A stretch of 32,357 nt of DNA from a bacterium (GTDB lineage Bacteria; Gemmatimonadota; Glassbacteria; GWA2-58-10): the NCBI GenBank assembly GCA_021372515.1, contig JAJFUG010000053.1, forward strand, positions 1-32,357, in the 5' to 3' direction. Below, one piece after another: positions 1-8,184 of this stretch (position 1 is its first letter; every line of letters starts with the position of its first letter). A program made the translations under genes and the position numbers. A model generated the notes under the pieces. It did no database searches, was not told the origin of the DNA, and worked only from the letters and a program-made list of their open reading frames with translations.

Positions 1-1143
1 GTACTCCCAGTCGGTCAGCTCGCCGTTGACCCGGTAGCCCAGAGTGCCGACAGCCGTGCCATAGACATACCGGTTCTCGGCGGTCAGCTCGCGTCCCAGG
101 CGGGCGTAGAGCAGCGAGTCCGGGGTCCGGGCGTCCACGTAACCCCAGGGATTGATCAGCACCGAGCTGTAGGAGTGGAAATTCACGGCGCAGGAGAAAG
201 CGTGCGCGTTCACGAAATCACGGAAAGCCCGGGTCTCGGGCTCGCTGAAAGACTCCGGGCCGCGGTAGCTGTCCTGCCAGCCCGCCGGGCTGGAGCCGAT
301 GTCATCGTAACCCCAGCCCAGGCTGAAATTGCGGTTCAGGTCCACCCCCTCCCAGCTCTCCACCTTGCCGTTGCCGTCGTTGTCCCGCGCGTTCTTGCGC
401 CACAGCCCGAACCCGTGGCCCCCGGTGTAGGACTGCCAGTTGCGCTCGTAGCCGTCCGGGTTGAGCACTGGGATGAAATACAGCTCGCGGCTGTCCACCA
501 GGGCGGTGACCGAATCCACCACCCCGTAATTCCCGACCAGCCAGCCTAAGTAATACAGCAGGCACATCGCTGTCACGCCCTCGCGGGGGTGGATCAGCGA
601 GTTGTACAGCACCTGAGGCTTGTCCGGGTCCTCCCCGGAGGCGTCCGCCGAGACCCGCACGGCCCAGAGCGGACGGTCCTCGCTGCTGCGGCCGAACTCG
701 AAGCGGGGCGAGATGATCCCGTGTGTATCGATACGGACCAACGAGTCGACAAAGGCGGCGATCTCCTCCGGGCTGAAAAACCCACCCATGGAGCCCACTG
801 CAAAGCCCTCTGCCCCGGCCAGGCGTGTCGGCGCGCTCTCCTGGCGGCGGCTCGCCAGATAGCGGCCGTAATCCTCCACCTCCACCCGGACCGAAAAGCC
901 CTGTTCCACCAGCCAGGTGCTCTCGCGCGGACCAGCCAGCACCCGGGCGGCGTCACCCTCAACCGACAGCACCTCGATCCCGGCCGCATGCAGGGCAACC
1001 AACGCGGCACTGTCCGCCGGGGAGACCCGCAGCAGGCTCCAGCGGAACGGCTCCTGCGCGGCCGCCGGCCGGGCGGCGGCCAGAAAAAGAAAAAGGGCCG
1101 CAAGCAGCCCTTCAAATGTTTTTATGTAAGAGCCCGGTCTCAC
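1..1143 (-). CDS. M14 zinc carboxypeptidase, secreted (3' end cut by window edge)
   Basis: Metallocarboxypeptidase of family M14, predicted to be exported and to trim C-terminal residues from peptides or peptidoglycan stems. Reading the minus strand from 1143 gives 381 codons that run off base 1. A signal peptide covers about residues 10-29 (hydrophobic LLAALFLFLAAA core, cleavage near AAAQ). A short propeptide-like region follows, then the catalytic domain from about residue 120. Zinc ligands are visible as HPRE (H185, E188) and the later His in NFHSYS (H323); an LNRNF motif lies between them. The start is GTG, its last two bases shared with the TGA stop of the upstream SPOR gene (GTGA overlap), with GGGAG 8 nt upstream, so translation is probably coupled. 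The substrate cannot be told from sequence, and the C-terminal catalytic Glu lies outside the window. Confidence 0.9.
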   Translation of the reverse strand, partial: MRPGSYIKTFEGLLAALFLFLAAARPAAAQEPFRWSLLRVSPADSAALVALHAAGIEVLSVEGDAARVLAGPRESTWLVEQGFSVRVEVEDYGRYLASRRQESAPTRLAGAEGFAVGSMGGFFSPEEIAAFVDSLVRIDTHGIISPRFEFGRSSEDRPLWAVRVSADASGEDPDKPQVLYNSLIHPREGVTAMCLLYYLGWLVGNYGVVDSVTALVDSRELYFIPVLNPDGYERNWQSYTGGHGFGLWRKNARDNDGNGKVESWEGVDLNRNFSLGWGYDDIGSSPAGWQDSYRGPESFSEPETRAFRDFVNAHAFSCAVNFHSYSSVLINPWGYVDARTPDSLLYARLGRELTAENRYVYGTAVGTLGYRVNGELTDWEY

Positions 1144-1709
1144 CGGTTCACTCCCGCGCTGACCACCCAGGCATCCTGGTAACCCAGCCTCTGGAGGTTG
1201 TTTTTAAGGGATTCGGCCTCCTGGCGCGTCACGCAGTCGCCGGCGTGCACTTTCCACATCGGGGCGTAATAGCGCACGTAGACTTTGCACGAGGAGCCGG
1301 CACGGCTGCGCACCCGCGCGGCCAGGTCCTCGGCGCTCTCCTGGTCGTTGAACGCCCCCACTTGCACACGCCAGCCCATGGTGACTCCGGATGGCGCAGT
1401 GTCCTGCGGCTGGCTTTCCCCGGCCGCGACAGCCGCGGGCGCCGGCTGCGCCTCTGTACCCTGCGGAGCGGGCGGCTGGCCTTTCACGGCCAGGGAGTCC
1501 TCGAACGGCTCGTAGATACCGGCCTTGACCGCTTCCTCGTTGGTCTTGAACACCTGCTCGTCCCGGGTGCGGCTGTCGGCTGCGGCCGGAGAGGGACGCA
1601 CGGCACGCTGACGGCTGCAGCCCGCACCGGAAACCAGCAGCGCCAGCAGCAGTAATATTATTGCATTCCGGTTCGCGAAACTTGTTTTGCCGCTTATCCA
1701 GTGATACAT
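1140..1709 (-). CDS. SPOR-domain lipoprotein
   Basis: Protein of 189 aa with an N-terminal hydrophobic segment (about residues 15-30) ending in SGAGC, a permissive lipobox with Cys31 as the likely lipidated residue. A low-complexity Ala/Pro linker follows. A SPOR domain covers about residues 110-186, starting at WRVQVGAF. SPOR domains bind denuded septal peptidoglycan, so a periplasmic role in cell division or wall remodelling is inferred. The ATG start has a GAGAG-type RBS and lies about 60 nt below a near-consensus promoter. The gene overlaps the M14 carboxypeptidase start by 4 bp and is its operon partner. The lipobox has Gly at -3 rather than Leu, so lipidation is less certain than export. 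Confidence 0.85.
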   Translation of the reverse strand: MYHWISGKTSFANRNAIILLLLALLVSGAGCSRQRAVRPSPAAADSRTRDEQVFKTNEEAVKAGIYEPFEDSLAVKGQPPAPQGTEAQPAPAAVAAGESQPQDTAPSGVTMGWRVQVGAFNDQESAEDLAARVRSRAGSSCKVYVRYYAPMWKVHAGDCVTRQEAESLKNNLQRLGYQDAWVVSAGVNR

Positions 1710-1778
1710 TTCACTCTCGTCGGGAGAAAACGGAACGTTCTCAAGATGTTCGGGTTAAGTCCGTGAGCCGGCTGATCG

Positions 1779-1807
1779 ATATTATAACCATGAACGTCGA
1801 CTGTCAA
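1779..1807 (-). promoter_or_regulatory. Sigma70-type promoter of the SPOR-M14 operon
   Basis: On the minus strand a perfect TTGACA (plus 1802-1807) and TAATAT (plus 1779-1784) are separated by exactly 17 bp. The predicted transcription start, near 1772, leaves a leader of about 60 nt before the ATG at 1709. The -35 context GGCTTGACAGTCG recurs upstream of the SIMPL gene. Confidence 0.75.
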
Positions 1808-2196
1808 GCCGAAGGACTGTTCCGGCGCAGCGCCGGACAGGAAAGGACAGCCTTTCCCTGCATCCAAATCACGTAACCCTGTTTATTCCGGCTTTTTGGA
1901 TGTGCGATTCGAAACACTATGGGCGATTTCGGGTACTACAGGAAGTGCGTTTCGAGCGGTGCGAAATCCAACAGCTTTATTTCTAAACGATTAACTGTGC
2001 CGTGCAATCTGGAACACAATATGCTTTCAGTGTAAATAGATTTTTGTTGATAACGAAGATTCCGTTTGTCTTCAGTTTAAAGATATGGGGTCAGGGTCAA
2101 CAGTACGGAGCCGATGTTGGCAGGTCCGGCCGGGCGATGCGCAGCGTTGAGGATGAGCCGAGAGCGAGGACAAACCGGGACAGGAGCATTTAGAGA
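1808..2196. other. Non-coding stretch upstream of the HD-GYP gene
   Basis: No credible coding frame. The part from about 1860 to 2090 is clearly AT-richer than the surrounding genes. A small GC hairpin (TCCGGC, 5-nt loop, GCCGGA; 1821-1837) has no T-tract. I could not find a convincing -35/-10 pair for the downstream gene. The RBS for that gene is CAGGAG, about 10 nt before the ATG at 2197. Confidence 0.5.
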
Positions 2197-4362
2197 ATGT
2201 TGCTGATCGGACTTGTAAACAGCCAGGATGAATCGTGGCTGCAAACCAACCTCCCAGACCGGAGCGGTCTGCGGCTTTTCTTGCATGTAAAAGCCTTTAC
2301 CTACGCTTTCTATTCCCTTATCCGCACCGATGGCCGCCAGCCTGTCCTTCTGTGCTCGGACTCTCTTTTCAGTGAGCTGCTGGGCAGCCTGCCCACCCAC
2401 GGCCTGCGCCGGGATGTGCTTCTGGGCCGGGTGATAGTGCTGCACTCGAGCCAGGCCGATCCCGCCCTTGAGCGAGAGATCGAATCGAGCCGCATGGTGC
2501 ACGGGCGCCTGGAAAGTCCCTTTGACCTGAAACAGCTGGAGTCCCTGCTGGCCGGACTGGACGACGAACTCCCGGTCAAGGCCGTCGCCGAACCGTCCAA
2601 CGCATCCACCGGGACGCCGGAGGCGAGCGGTCAGGTCGAGTTGCACCGTATCCTCAAAGACATCCGCCGGCATCAGGATAAATCCGGCGACAACCAGGAA
2701 ATGTTCCGTTGCCTCGCCCGGCACGCGCGCGCGCTCTGCCATGCCGAGACAGGCATGATGCTATCTCCCGCCCTGGGAAGCCTCTTCCTGTCGGAAAGCG
2801 GGCAGAAAGACAGCCTTCTCTGCCTGGCCAAGGGATTGATCGAAAACAGCACGCTGCCCTTCAATCACATCATTGCCAACCGTTCCACTTTCCTGCAGGA
2901 ACCTTATCGCCTGGCCCAGCTCTCGGATTTTGTCCCGGGAGCGCCCCAGATGCAATCCTTCGCCGCGGTCCCGCTGATCGAGAACGGCCGGGCCGTGGCC
3001 GTGTTGGCCGTGGCCAACAGCGTGAGCGGTGCTTTTGGCAAGGCCGGGATCAACAACCTGAACCTTCTGGCCGATATCGGAGCCATGGCCCTGGGCAACA
3101 TCCAGTCCCGTCAGCAGCTCGACAACGCCAAGCTGGACCTGAGCCAGGCCTACGAGGACCTGAACCTGACCTACCAGGACCTGCAGAACCACGTGGTCAT
3201 CGTGGACCAGCTCCAAAGCCTCGGGCGGCGTATACACGCCGCGATAGACATCCGGGTGATCCTGCGCGAGCTGGTCGAGGGCGCCCACCACCTGCTGGGC
3301 TGCGAATTCTGCCTGATCGCTTTCCGGGAAAATCCGGAACAGCATTACAATTTCTACACCAACAACGAGATCTGCCAGTTCTTCCTCGAGATGGACGGGT
3401 CGTGCCCGATCAACAACCTGCCGTTCTTCAAGGACCCCACGGCGCTGGGTGATTCCTACCTGGACAACTCACCTCCGGAGGAACTGGTCCGGCCCATGCG
3501 GCCCTACCACGTGGAGATGTCCAACATCCTGGCCGTCCCGCTGACCCAGGACAACCAGGTGTTAGGTTTCCTGGCCGGTTTCAACAAGCGGGAGGGCGGG
3601 TTCAGCTCCACCGACCGTTTCCTTATCCGCGCCCTGGCCGGCACAGCGATCACCGCGATCATGAACTCATCGCTGGTGCGCAGCATCAAGGGGCTTTTCC
3701 AGCACAGCGTAAAATCCCTGGCCAACGCAATCGAAGCGCGCGATATCTACACCGCCGGCCACACAGACAGGGTTTCGGCCTACGTGCAGGAACTGGCCCA
3801 TCAACTGGGCTGGGACAGCCAGGCCCTCGAACAGGCCTATATCGGCACGCTGCTGCACGACATCGGTAAAATCGGCATCCCGGATTCGATCCTGAGCAAG
3901 CCGGACCGCCTGACCGATGAGGAATTCGACAAGATGCGCCAGCATGTTCTGATCGGGGTGAGGATAATCAAGGATATCCCGCAGCTCGAACCGGCGAGCG
4001 ATTTTATCCGGCACCATCACGAGCGGTACGACGGGCGCGGGTACCCCGACAAACTCACCGGAGAGGATATCCCCCTGGCCGGACGGCTGGTGGCAGTGGC
4101 GGACAGTTTCGACGCCATGACCAGCGACCGTCCCTACCGCAAGGGCATGAACCTGGAACAGGCGATCCAGGAACTCAAGCGCAATTCCGGCACCCAGTTC
4201 GACCCGCGCGTGGTGGAGCTGTTCCTCTACCTGCTGGAGAGCGGGGCCCTGGACAAGCATTTCCGCAGTGCCAAAAGCGACTCGGAACCTATCCTGCAGC
4301 CCGAGAGCAACCTGCTCCTGATCAACAAGGTCACTCACAAGCTCGGTTCCAAAGCCGAATAG
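2197..4362 (+). CDS. GAF-GAF-HD-GYP sensor, probable cyclic-di-GMP phosphodiesterase
   Basis: Protein of 721 aa without membrane segments, probably a cytoplasmic enzyme hydrolysing cyclic di-GMP. Residues 1-130 look like a degenerate receiver-type domain. A GAF domain follows at about 155-300. A short heptad-rich stretch at about 305-340 links to a second GAF at about 345-490. The HD-GYP domain spans about 500-690 and holds the metal-binding HD (H554, D555) in LLHDIGKIGIP, the HHHERYDGRGYP block (GRGYP at 613-617) and the ADSFDAMTSDRPYR segment typical of active members. The gene is a monocistron convergent with the amidohydrolase gene (45-bp gap). The ligands of the GAF domains cannot be predicted. 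Confidence 0.92.
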   Translation: MLLIGLVNSQDESWLQTNLPDRSGLRLFLHVKAFTYAFYSLIRTDGRQPVLLCSDSLFSELLGSLPTHGLRRDVLLGRVIVLHSSQADPALEREIESSRMVHGRLESPFDLKQLESLLAGLDDELPVKAVAEPSNASTGTPEASGQVELHRILKDIRRHQDKSGDNQEMFRCLARHARALCHAETGMMLSPALGSLFLSESGQKDSLLCLAKGLIENSTLPFNHIIANRSTFLQEPYRLAQLSDFVPGAPQMQSFAAVPLIENGRAVAVLAVANSVSGAFGKAGINNLNLLADIGAMALGNIQSRQQLDNAKLDLSQAYEDLNLTYQDLQNHVVIVDQLQSLGRRIHAAIDIRVILRELVEGAHHLLGCEFCLIAFRENPEQHYNFYTNNEICQFFLEMDGSCPINNLPFFKDPTALGDSYLDNSPPEELVRPMRPYHVEMSNILAVPLTQDNQVLGFLAGFNKREGGFSSTDRFLIRALAGTAITAIMNSSLVRSIKGLFQHSVKSLANAIEARDIYTAGHTDRVSAYVQELAHQLGWDSQALEQAYIGTLLHDIGKIGIPDSILSKPDRLTDEEFDKMRQHVLIGVRIIKDIPQLEPASDFIRHHHERYDGRGYPDKLTGEDIPLAGRLVAVADSFDAMTSDRPYRKGMNLEQAIQELKRNSGTQFDPRVVELFLYLLESGALDKHFRSAKSDSEPILQPESNLLLINKVTHKLGSKAE

Positions 4363-4407
4363 GCCCCGCCCTTCTCTTTCACTTGCCGACCGCAGCCACG
4401 CCGAGTC

Positions 4408-5280
4408 TCATTCCGCTTCCGGAGACCGTCCGGCCCGCTCCAGGACCGCCTTTTTCATGCTTTCCCAGTGGGGACGCAGGAATTCGGGGTGCTGCGCCGA
4501 TTGCCGGGCGTAGAAACCGCTGGCCTTGTCCAGGTCGAGCACTGCGGTGAGAAGACACTCCTCGTAGAAACCGGCCTCTGCCAGGGGCAGTCCGGTGGCG
4601 TCCCGGATGAACGACTGGCCGCTGGAACTTTCGGCCCCGTCCGGCGACTGCCCCACCGTGTTGGCCGCCAGGTGGTGGATATAAGCCTTGGGGCCGGCCG
4701 CCTGCTGCGCCCGCCCGGAGACCCGTTTCCAGGTGACCGCCTCCAGGCTCTCGCTGGAGCAGGAGGGCTGGAAAAAGATCCTCGCCCCCAGCATGGCCGG
4801 GATCTGGAACAGCTCGGGGTGACGGCCGTCGCGGCAGATCGAGAGCGCGCAGTCCACCCCGTCGATCTGAAAGTAGGCCACCTTGTCGCCCGGTATGCAC
4901 CAGCGGCGCTCATCCTCTCCGGCCAACTGGACCTTGGCATACTCGTAGGTCACACTGCCCGCCGGGTCGATCACGTGGGCCAGGTTCAGGAACTTGCCTT
5001 TCCAGGCGCGGATGCTCCCCACTATCGCCCAGACACTGTACTCGGCCGCGGCGCGCGCCGCCTCAGCCAGCGCATCGAGCGCGGCCTGGCGCGACAGTTT
5101 CACCGCGTAGGGGAAATAGTAGCCGGTCAGGCTGGCTTCGGGGAACAGCACCACCCGGCTGCCCTCTGCCGCCGCCTGCGCGATGTACTTGCGGGTGAGT
5201 TCCAGGTTGCGCTCCAGGGGACGGGCCCAGTGCATCTGCACGCATGAGACCTGCAAGGGTCCGAGTTTCTTCTCAGTCAT
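4408..5280 (-). CDS. Nitrilase-superfamily carbon-nitrogen hydrolase
   Basis: Cytoplasmic amidohydrolase of 290 aa from the C-N hydrolase family, which cleaves amides, nitriles or carbamoyl groups by a Glu-Lys-Cys triad. The triad is visible: E48 in LFPEASLTGY, K116 in YEYAKVQL and C149 in SICRDGRHPEL. I place the start at the ATG at 5280 (MTEKKLG), which has GGAG 7 nt upstream. An in-frame ATG at 5313 would add 11 residues that precede the usual family start. The gene lies 60 bp downstream of the UroD-like gene on the same strand, so both are probably co-transcribed. Substrate unknown; family members include N-carbamoyl-amino-acid hydrolases, beta-ureidopropionase and omega-amidase. Confidence 0.88.
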   Translation of the reverse strand: MTEKKLGPLQVSCVQMHWARPLERNLELTRKYIAQAAAEGSRVVLFPEASLTGYYFPYAVKLSRQAALDALAEAARAAAEYSVWAIVGSIRAWKGKFLNLAHVIDPAGSVTYEYAKVQLAGEDERRWCIPGDKVAYFQIDGVDCALSICRDGRHPELFQIPAMLGARIFFQPSCSSESLEAVTWKRVSGRAQQAAGPKAYIHHLAANTVGQSPDGAESSSGQSFIRDATGLPLAEAGFYEECLLTAVLDLDKASGFYARQSAQHPEFLRPHWESMKKAVLERAGRSPEAE

Positions 5281-5340
5281 GAATCGTCTCCATCGGGGAA
5301 AAGGCGGTTCCATGGTTCAGGACAGCGAGACGCTGCCGTA

Positions 5341-6462
5341 TCAGGATGATCCGTACTTAATCCAGGCGTCACGGTACCTTTTCAGTGTGTCCCATTTCGT
5401 CGCGATCGAGGTGTTGCAGCTCATCGAGAAAATGAAGCGGTCGAACGGGCGCATCCGCTCGAACAGCTCGCGCACGTGGGTGTCGGCCTGGGCCTGGGTC
5501 ACCTCGCCCTCGAGCTGCGTTGCCGAAAGCCCGCCCTCCACGATGAACGATTTCCCGGCGGCCTTGGCCTCCCAGAGCTCGATATCGCCCAGGGGCGGGA
5601 ACGCGATCCCCTCCAGACCATCCAGCCCGCTGCCCACGACATGCTCGATGATCTGGCGCTGACGGCCGCAGGCGTGGCTGAACAGCCAGGCCCCGCGCGA
5701 GTGGCAGAGCTCGGAGGCGCGCCGGAAAAACGACGCGCAGTAGCGCTCTAAATGCTCGGGCGGGTAGAAAAAGCTGTCCAGGTTGTCCATGCACATCACC
5801 ACACGCACTCCGGCCTCGAGCATCCTGCCGATCAGGGCCAGGGCCTTTTGGGCGTAGATGTCCATCAGCTCCTGCATCTGCTTCTCGTGGTCGAATAGCA
5901 GGAAAATCGCGTTGTCCTGGCGCGCCAGGATATGGAGCTGCTTGAGCGGGTTGGTGATCTCGCCCGCTATCACCAGGCCGTCCTCTCCCACCTGACTTTG
6001 GAGAGCGTGGAACGAGGCCGGGTCGAACACCAGCTCGCGCGCCTCGGACCAGGCTTTCCAGGCCGGGTATTCCCGCTCGAAATCCTTGAACAGGTACTCT
6101 TTCTGCACCAGGGTCACGCCCTCGCGGTCGAACCAGAGCACCTCTGACAGGTCGCCGGCGGCGGTGTGGTAGACCTTGCGGGTCAGGTCGCCCTCGACCG
6201 TCACCTCCACCTCCAGGCCGGGGAAACGCTCGTGCACGTGCCCGCCGAACAGGCGCTCGGTTATATCGGTCAGAAGGTTGCGGCTGAAAATGTCCACACC
6301 CAGAACGCGCATCACATCGAGCTGGCTCGTGCAGCCCGACAGCTCGGCTGGCAGACCATGCCGCCTGTGGTACTCGAACCACTGCCAGATGTTGGGGGCG
6401 AAAACCGCCCGGTCCGGAGTTTCGCCGGCCAGAACCCGTAAAATTCTGTCTTTAGGTGTCAT
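5341..6462 (-). CDS. UroD-superfamily protein, possible corrinoid-type methyltransferase
   Basis: Protein of 373 aa of the uroporphyrinogen-decarboxylase (URO-D) superfamily, opening with TPKDRILRVLAGETPDR, a typical start for UroD-like proteins that are not HemE. Near the C-terminus it carries H263-x-C265 (FSHACG) and C349 (SMSCNTS), an HxC-X83-C arrangement resembling the zinc site of MtaA/MtbA/CmuA-type methyltransferases, so methyl transfer rather than porphyrin decarboxylation is plausible. The ATG at 6462 is chosen because AAGGG stands 7 nt upstream and it begins at the family N-terminus; the frame stays open to 6537. The nitrilase-family gene follows 60 bp downstream. No corrinoid protein or other haem gene is in this window, so the substrate is unknown. 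Confidence 0.82.
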   Translation of the reverse strand: MTPKDRILRVLAGETPDRAVFAPNIWQWFEYHRRHGLPAELSGCTSQLDVMRVLGVDIFSRNLLTDITERLFGGHVHERFPGLEVEVTVEGDLTRKVYHTAAGDLSEVLWFDREGVTLVQKEYLFKDFEREYPAWKAWSEARELVFDPASFHALQSQVGEDGLVIAGEITNPLKQLHILARQDNAIFLLFDHEKQMQELMDIYAQKALALIGRMLEAGVRVVMCMDNLDSFFYPPEHLERYCASFFRRASELCHSRGAWLFSHACGRQRQIIEHVVGSGLDGLEGIAFPPLGDIELWEAKAAGKSFIVEGGLSATQLEGEVTQAQADTHVRELFERMRPFDRFIFSMSCNTSIATKWDTLKRYRDAWIKYGSS

Positions 6463-6774
6463 CCTCGATCCCTTTGAAATTTGTGAAAGAGCAGGCGTGT
6501 TCGACATTAATTTTTTTGAATCCGCGTGCAGACACAAGAAAAATCAGCCTGCACCCGTCACTGCCGCACAACGTAATGTTTTTCGTCCCGGTTTCGCGGT
6601 TGTTGATTTTTAGCGCTGCATAATGTAATGTCATAAAACGATTGGAATGTTTTATTTTCGGGTCCTGCGGGAGCGGGTTGGAGAGGGACTTGCGGTTCGT
6701 TCGGAGCCAAGGTGGAAGCGAACGGCTCCGGCGCGGCTGCCGTCAATTCACAGCGATGCAAAGGGAAGGCTTCG
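6463..6774. other. Divergent intergenic region between UroD-like gene and cheW
   Basis: An AT-richer 312-bp region separates two divergently transcribed genes. Two similar stretches, about 6562-6578 and 6613-6630, both read roughly GC(C/T)GCA(C/T)AA(C/T)GTAATG and end in GTAATG; they could be a repeated operator or chance. A weak promoter candidate, TTGATT with TAATGT at 17 bp spacing, overlaps the second copy on the plus strand. No ORF here looks real. Confidence 0.4.
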
Positions 6775-7584
6775 ATGAGCGTGCAGACCGATGATAAAGT
6801 CCCCTTCATCCTGATCTATCTGGATGGAACAGTTTACGCATTCCCGGTGAGCAAAGTCCAGTCGATCCTGACCATGCCCCCAGTGACCGCGGTGCCCCAG
6901 TTGCCGGAGCACATGCGCGGCACGATCAATTTCCGGGGCAAGGTGGTGCCGCTGCTCGACCTGCGCTGCCGTCTGGGCCTGCGCTCCCTGCGCACGGAGG
7001 CCGATGAGCTGATCAAGCTGCTCGTGCAGCGGGAGCAGGACCATGTCAACTGGCTGAAAGAACTCGAAAGCTCAGTGCAGGAAAAAAGGCCTTTCAAGCT
7101 GACCACCGACCCGCACAAATGCGGTTTCGGCAAATGGTACGACCGCTACCGGACCGAGAACCAGGAGATCGCTTTCCACCTGAAAAAGTTCGATGAGCCG
7201 CACAAAGCCATCCACGCCATCGCCGACAAAGTCACCCGGCATGTCGGCCTGAGCGATTACGAGGCGGCCGAGGCGGTGATCCGCAAAACCCGAGACACCG
7301 ACCTGGCGCTGATGATACGCCTGTTCGCAAAAATCCGTCAGCACCTGAAAGAGGAGCTGACGGAAATTGTGCTGGTGCTGGACGGTCAGGCCGGGCGCCT
7401 GTTCGCGGTGGCCGCGGACCAGGTGATCTCGGTGGAGCACCTTCGCCTCGGCAGCCTGGTGGACCCGCCCACCGGTATGTTCCCGGGCAACGGCGACCGC
7501 GAACAGGTGGTCCGCGCCATTGCCCGCCGCCAGCAGCCGGATGAGCAGGTGGTGATCCTGGACCCGGATCAGCTCATCCTCTGA
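6775..7584 (+). CDS. CheW coupling protein with inserted CZB zinc-binding domain
   Basis: Protein of 269 aa. CheW normally links chemoreceptors to the kinase CheA. The N-terminal CheW half (about residues 8-75: FPVSKVQSIL, GTINFRGKVVPLLDLR) and the C-terminal half (about 192-269: VLDGQAGRLFAVAADQV, then VVILDPDQLI) are separated by a helical CZB (chemoreceptor zinc-binding) domain at about 78-165. The expected three-His one-Cys ligands are present: H90 (HVNWL), C116 (KCGFGKWY), H143 and H147 (PHKAIH). CZB domains bind zinc and can respond to zinc or oxidants such as hypochlorous acid. The ATG at 6775 has AAGGGAAGG upstream, so the longer frame from 6712 is disfavoured. No cheA or receptor lies nearby. 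The stop is 1 bp from the stop of the convergent next gene. Confidence 0.88.
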   Translation: MSVQTDDKVPFILIYLDGTVYAFPVSKVQSILTMPPVTAVPQLPEHMRGTINFRGKVVPLLDLRCRLGLRSLRTEADELIKLLVQREQDHVNWLKELESSVQEKRPFKLTTDPHKCGFGKWYDRYRTENQEIAFHLKKFDEPHKAIHAIADKVTRHVGLSDYEAAEAVIRKTRDTDLALMIRLFAKIRQHLKEELTEIVLVLDGQAGRLFAVAADQVISVEHLRLGSLVDPPTGMFPGNGDREQVVRAIARRQQPDEQVVILDPDQLIL

Positions 7585-7585
7585 G

Positions 7586-8086
7586 CTAACCGAATATGAT
7601 TCTTCGCATCTGTGGAAGAAAATCAGTCCAGAAAATGGCTATCAGCAGCATCATATATGTGATCGAAGCGATCGCGCTCGTTAAAAAAATCCAGATATCG
7701 CTCCTCTTCTTTTCTCCCAGACGCAGGTATGCGACAATCGAACAGATTATCAGTGCGGTATGAACCAACGCCGCAGGAGCCGCAACCAGGTTCTGGGGGG
7801 AACCACATTCTCCGTTTAGAGCCAGCTTTCCCCACTCTCGAAAGCCAGATTCTATAAAACCGGAAAAGACATTGAACGTGTTCCAGAAAAGAGCAATGGA
7901 TATGGCAATTCCATAGCCCCACTTGCTGTGCTTAAGGCTGAGCAGGATTATTGCCAGATAAATGAAAGACTGGAAAAAATGCAGTACACGGATTTCCTTT
8001 TCCATGTAGGCCGATATTGCAAGTATTGAAATGAAACCCAGGCTCAGTATCACTATTGCCGTGTCCAGCTTTTTCCCGCTATGCAT
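7586..8086 (-). CDS. Hypothetical integral membrane protein, AT-richer than neighbours
   Basis: Unrecognised protein of 166 aa with four likely transmembrane segments (about residues 8-27, 35-55, 105-125 and 135-155). A loop between segments two and three contains GFREWGKLALNGECGSPQN. The ATG at 8086 has a good AGGAG 8 nt upstream. Base composition is clearly lower in GC than flanking genes, and codon choice (ATA, AAA, TTA) differs too, suggesting recent acquisition or relaxed selection. The gene follows the DUF4097 gene by 98 bp on the same strand and might be read from that operon, but no shared function is evident. Function unknown. Confidence 0.65.
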   Translation of the reverse strand: MHSGKKLDTAIVILSLGFISILAISAYMEKEIRVLHFFQSFIYLAIILLSLKHSKWGYGIAISIALFWNTFNVFSGFIESGFREWGKLALNGECGSPQNLVAAPAALVHTALIICSIVAYLRLGEKKRSDIWIFLTSAIASITYMMLLIAIFWTDFLPQMRRIIFG

Positions 8087-8184
8087 ATCTCAATCTCCTG
8101 CTTTTTTGCCTGAATCCGAGCAGAGCCGCACGATCCTCAGCGGCGGACAGGGTCGCTGTCTTGCGCCACACTCAGCCAAAATTC

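Noticed and set aside
594-1115. Minus-strand frame beginning MKGCLRPFFFF
   Set aside because: It lies in the wrong frame inside the M14 carboxypeptidase, whose frame has signal peptide and zinc ligands.
5281-5313. Longer start for the nitrilase-family gene at the ATG at 5313
   Set aside because: The added residues lie before the family N-terminus and the ATG at 5280 has a better-placed GGAG.
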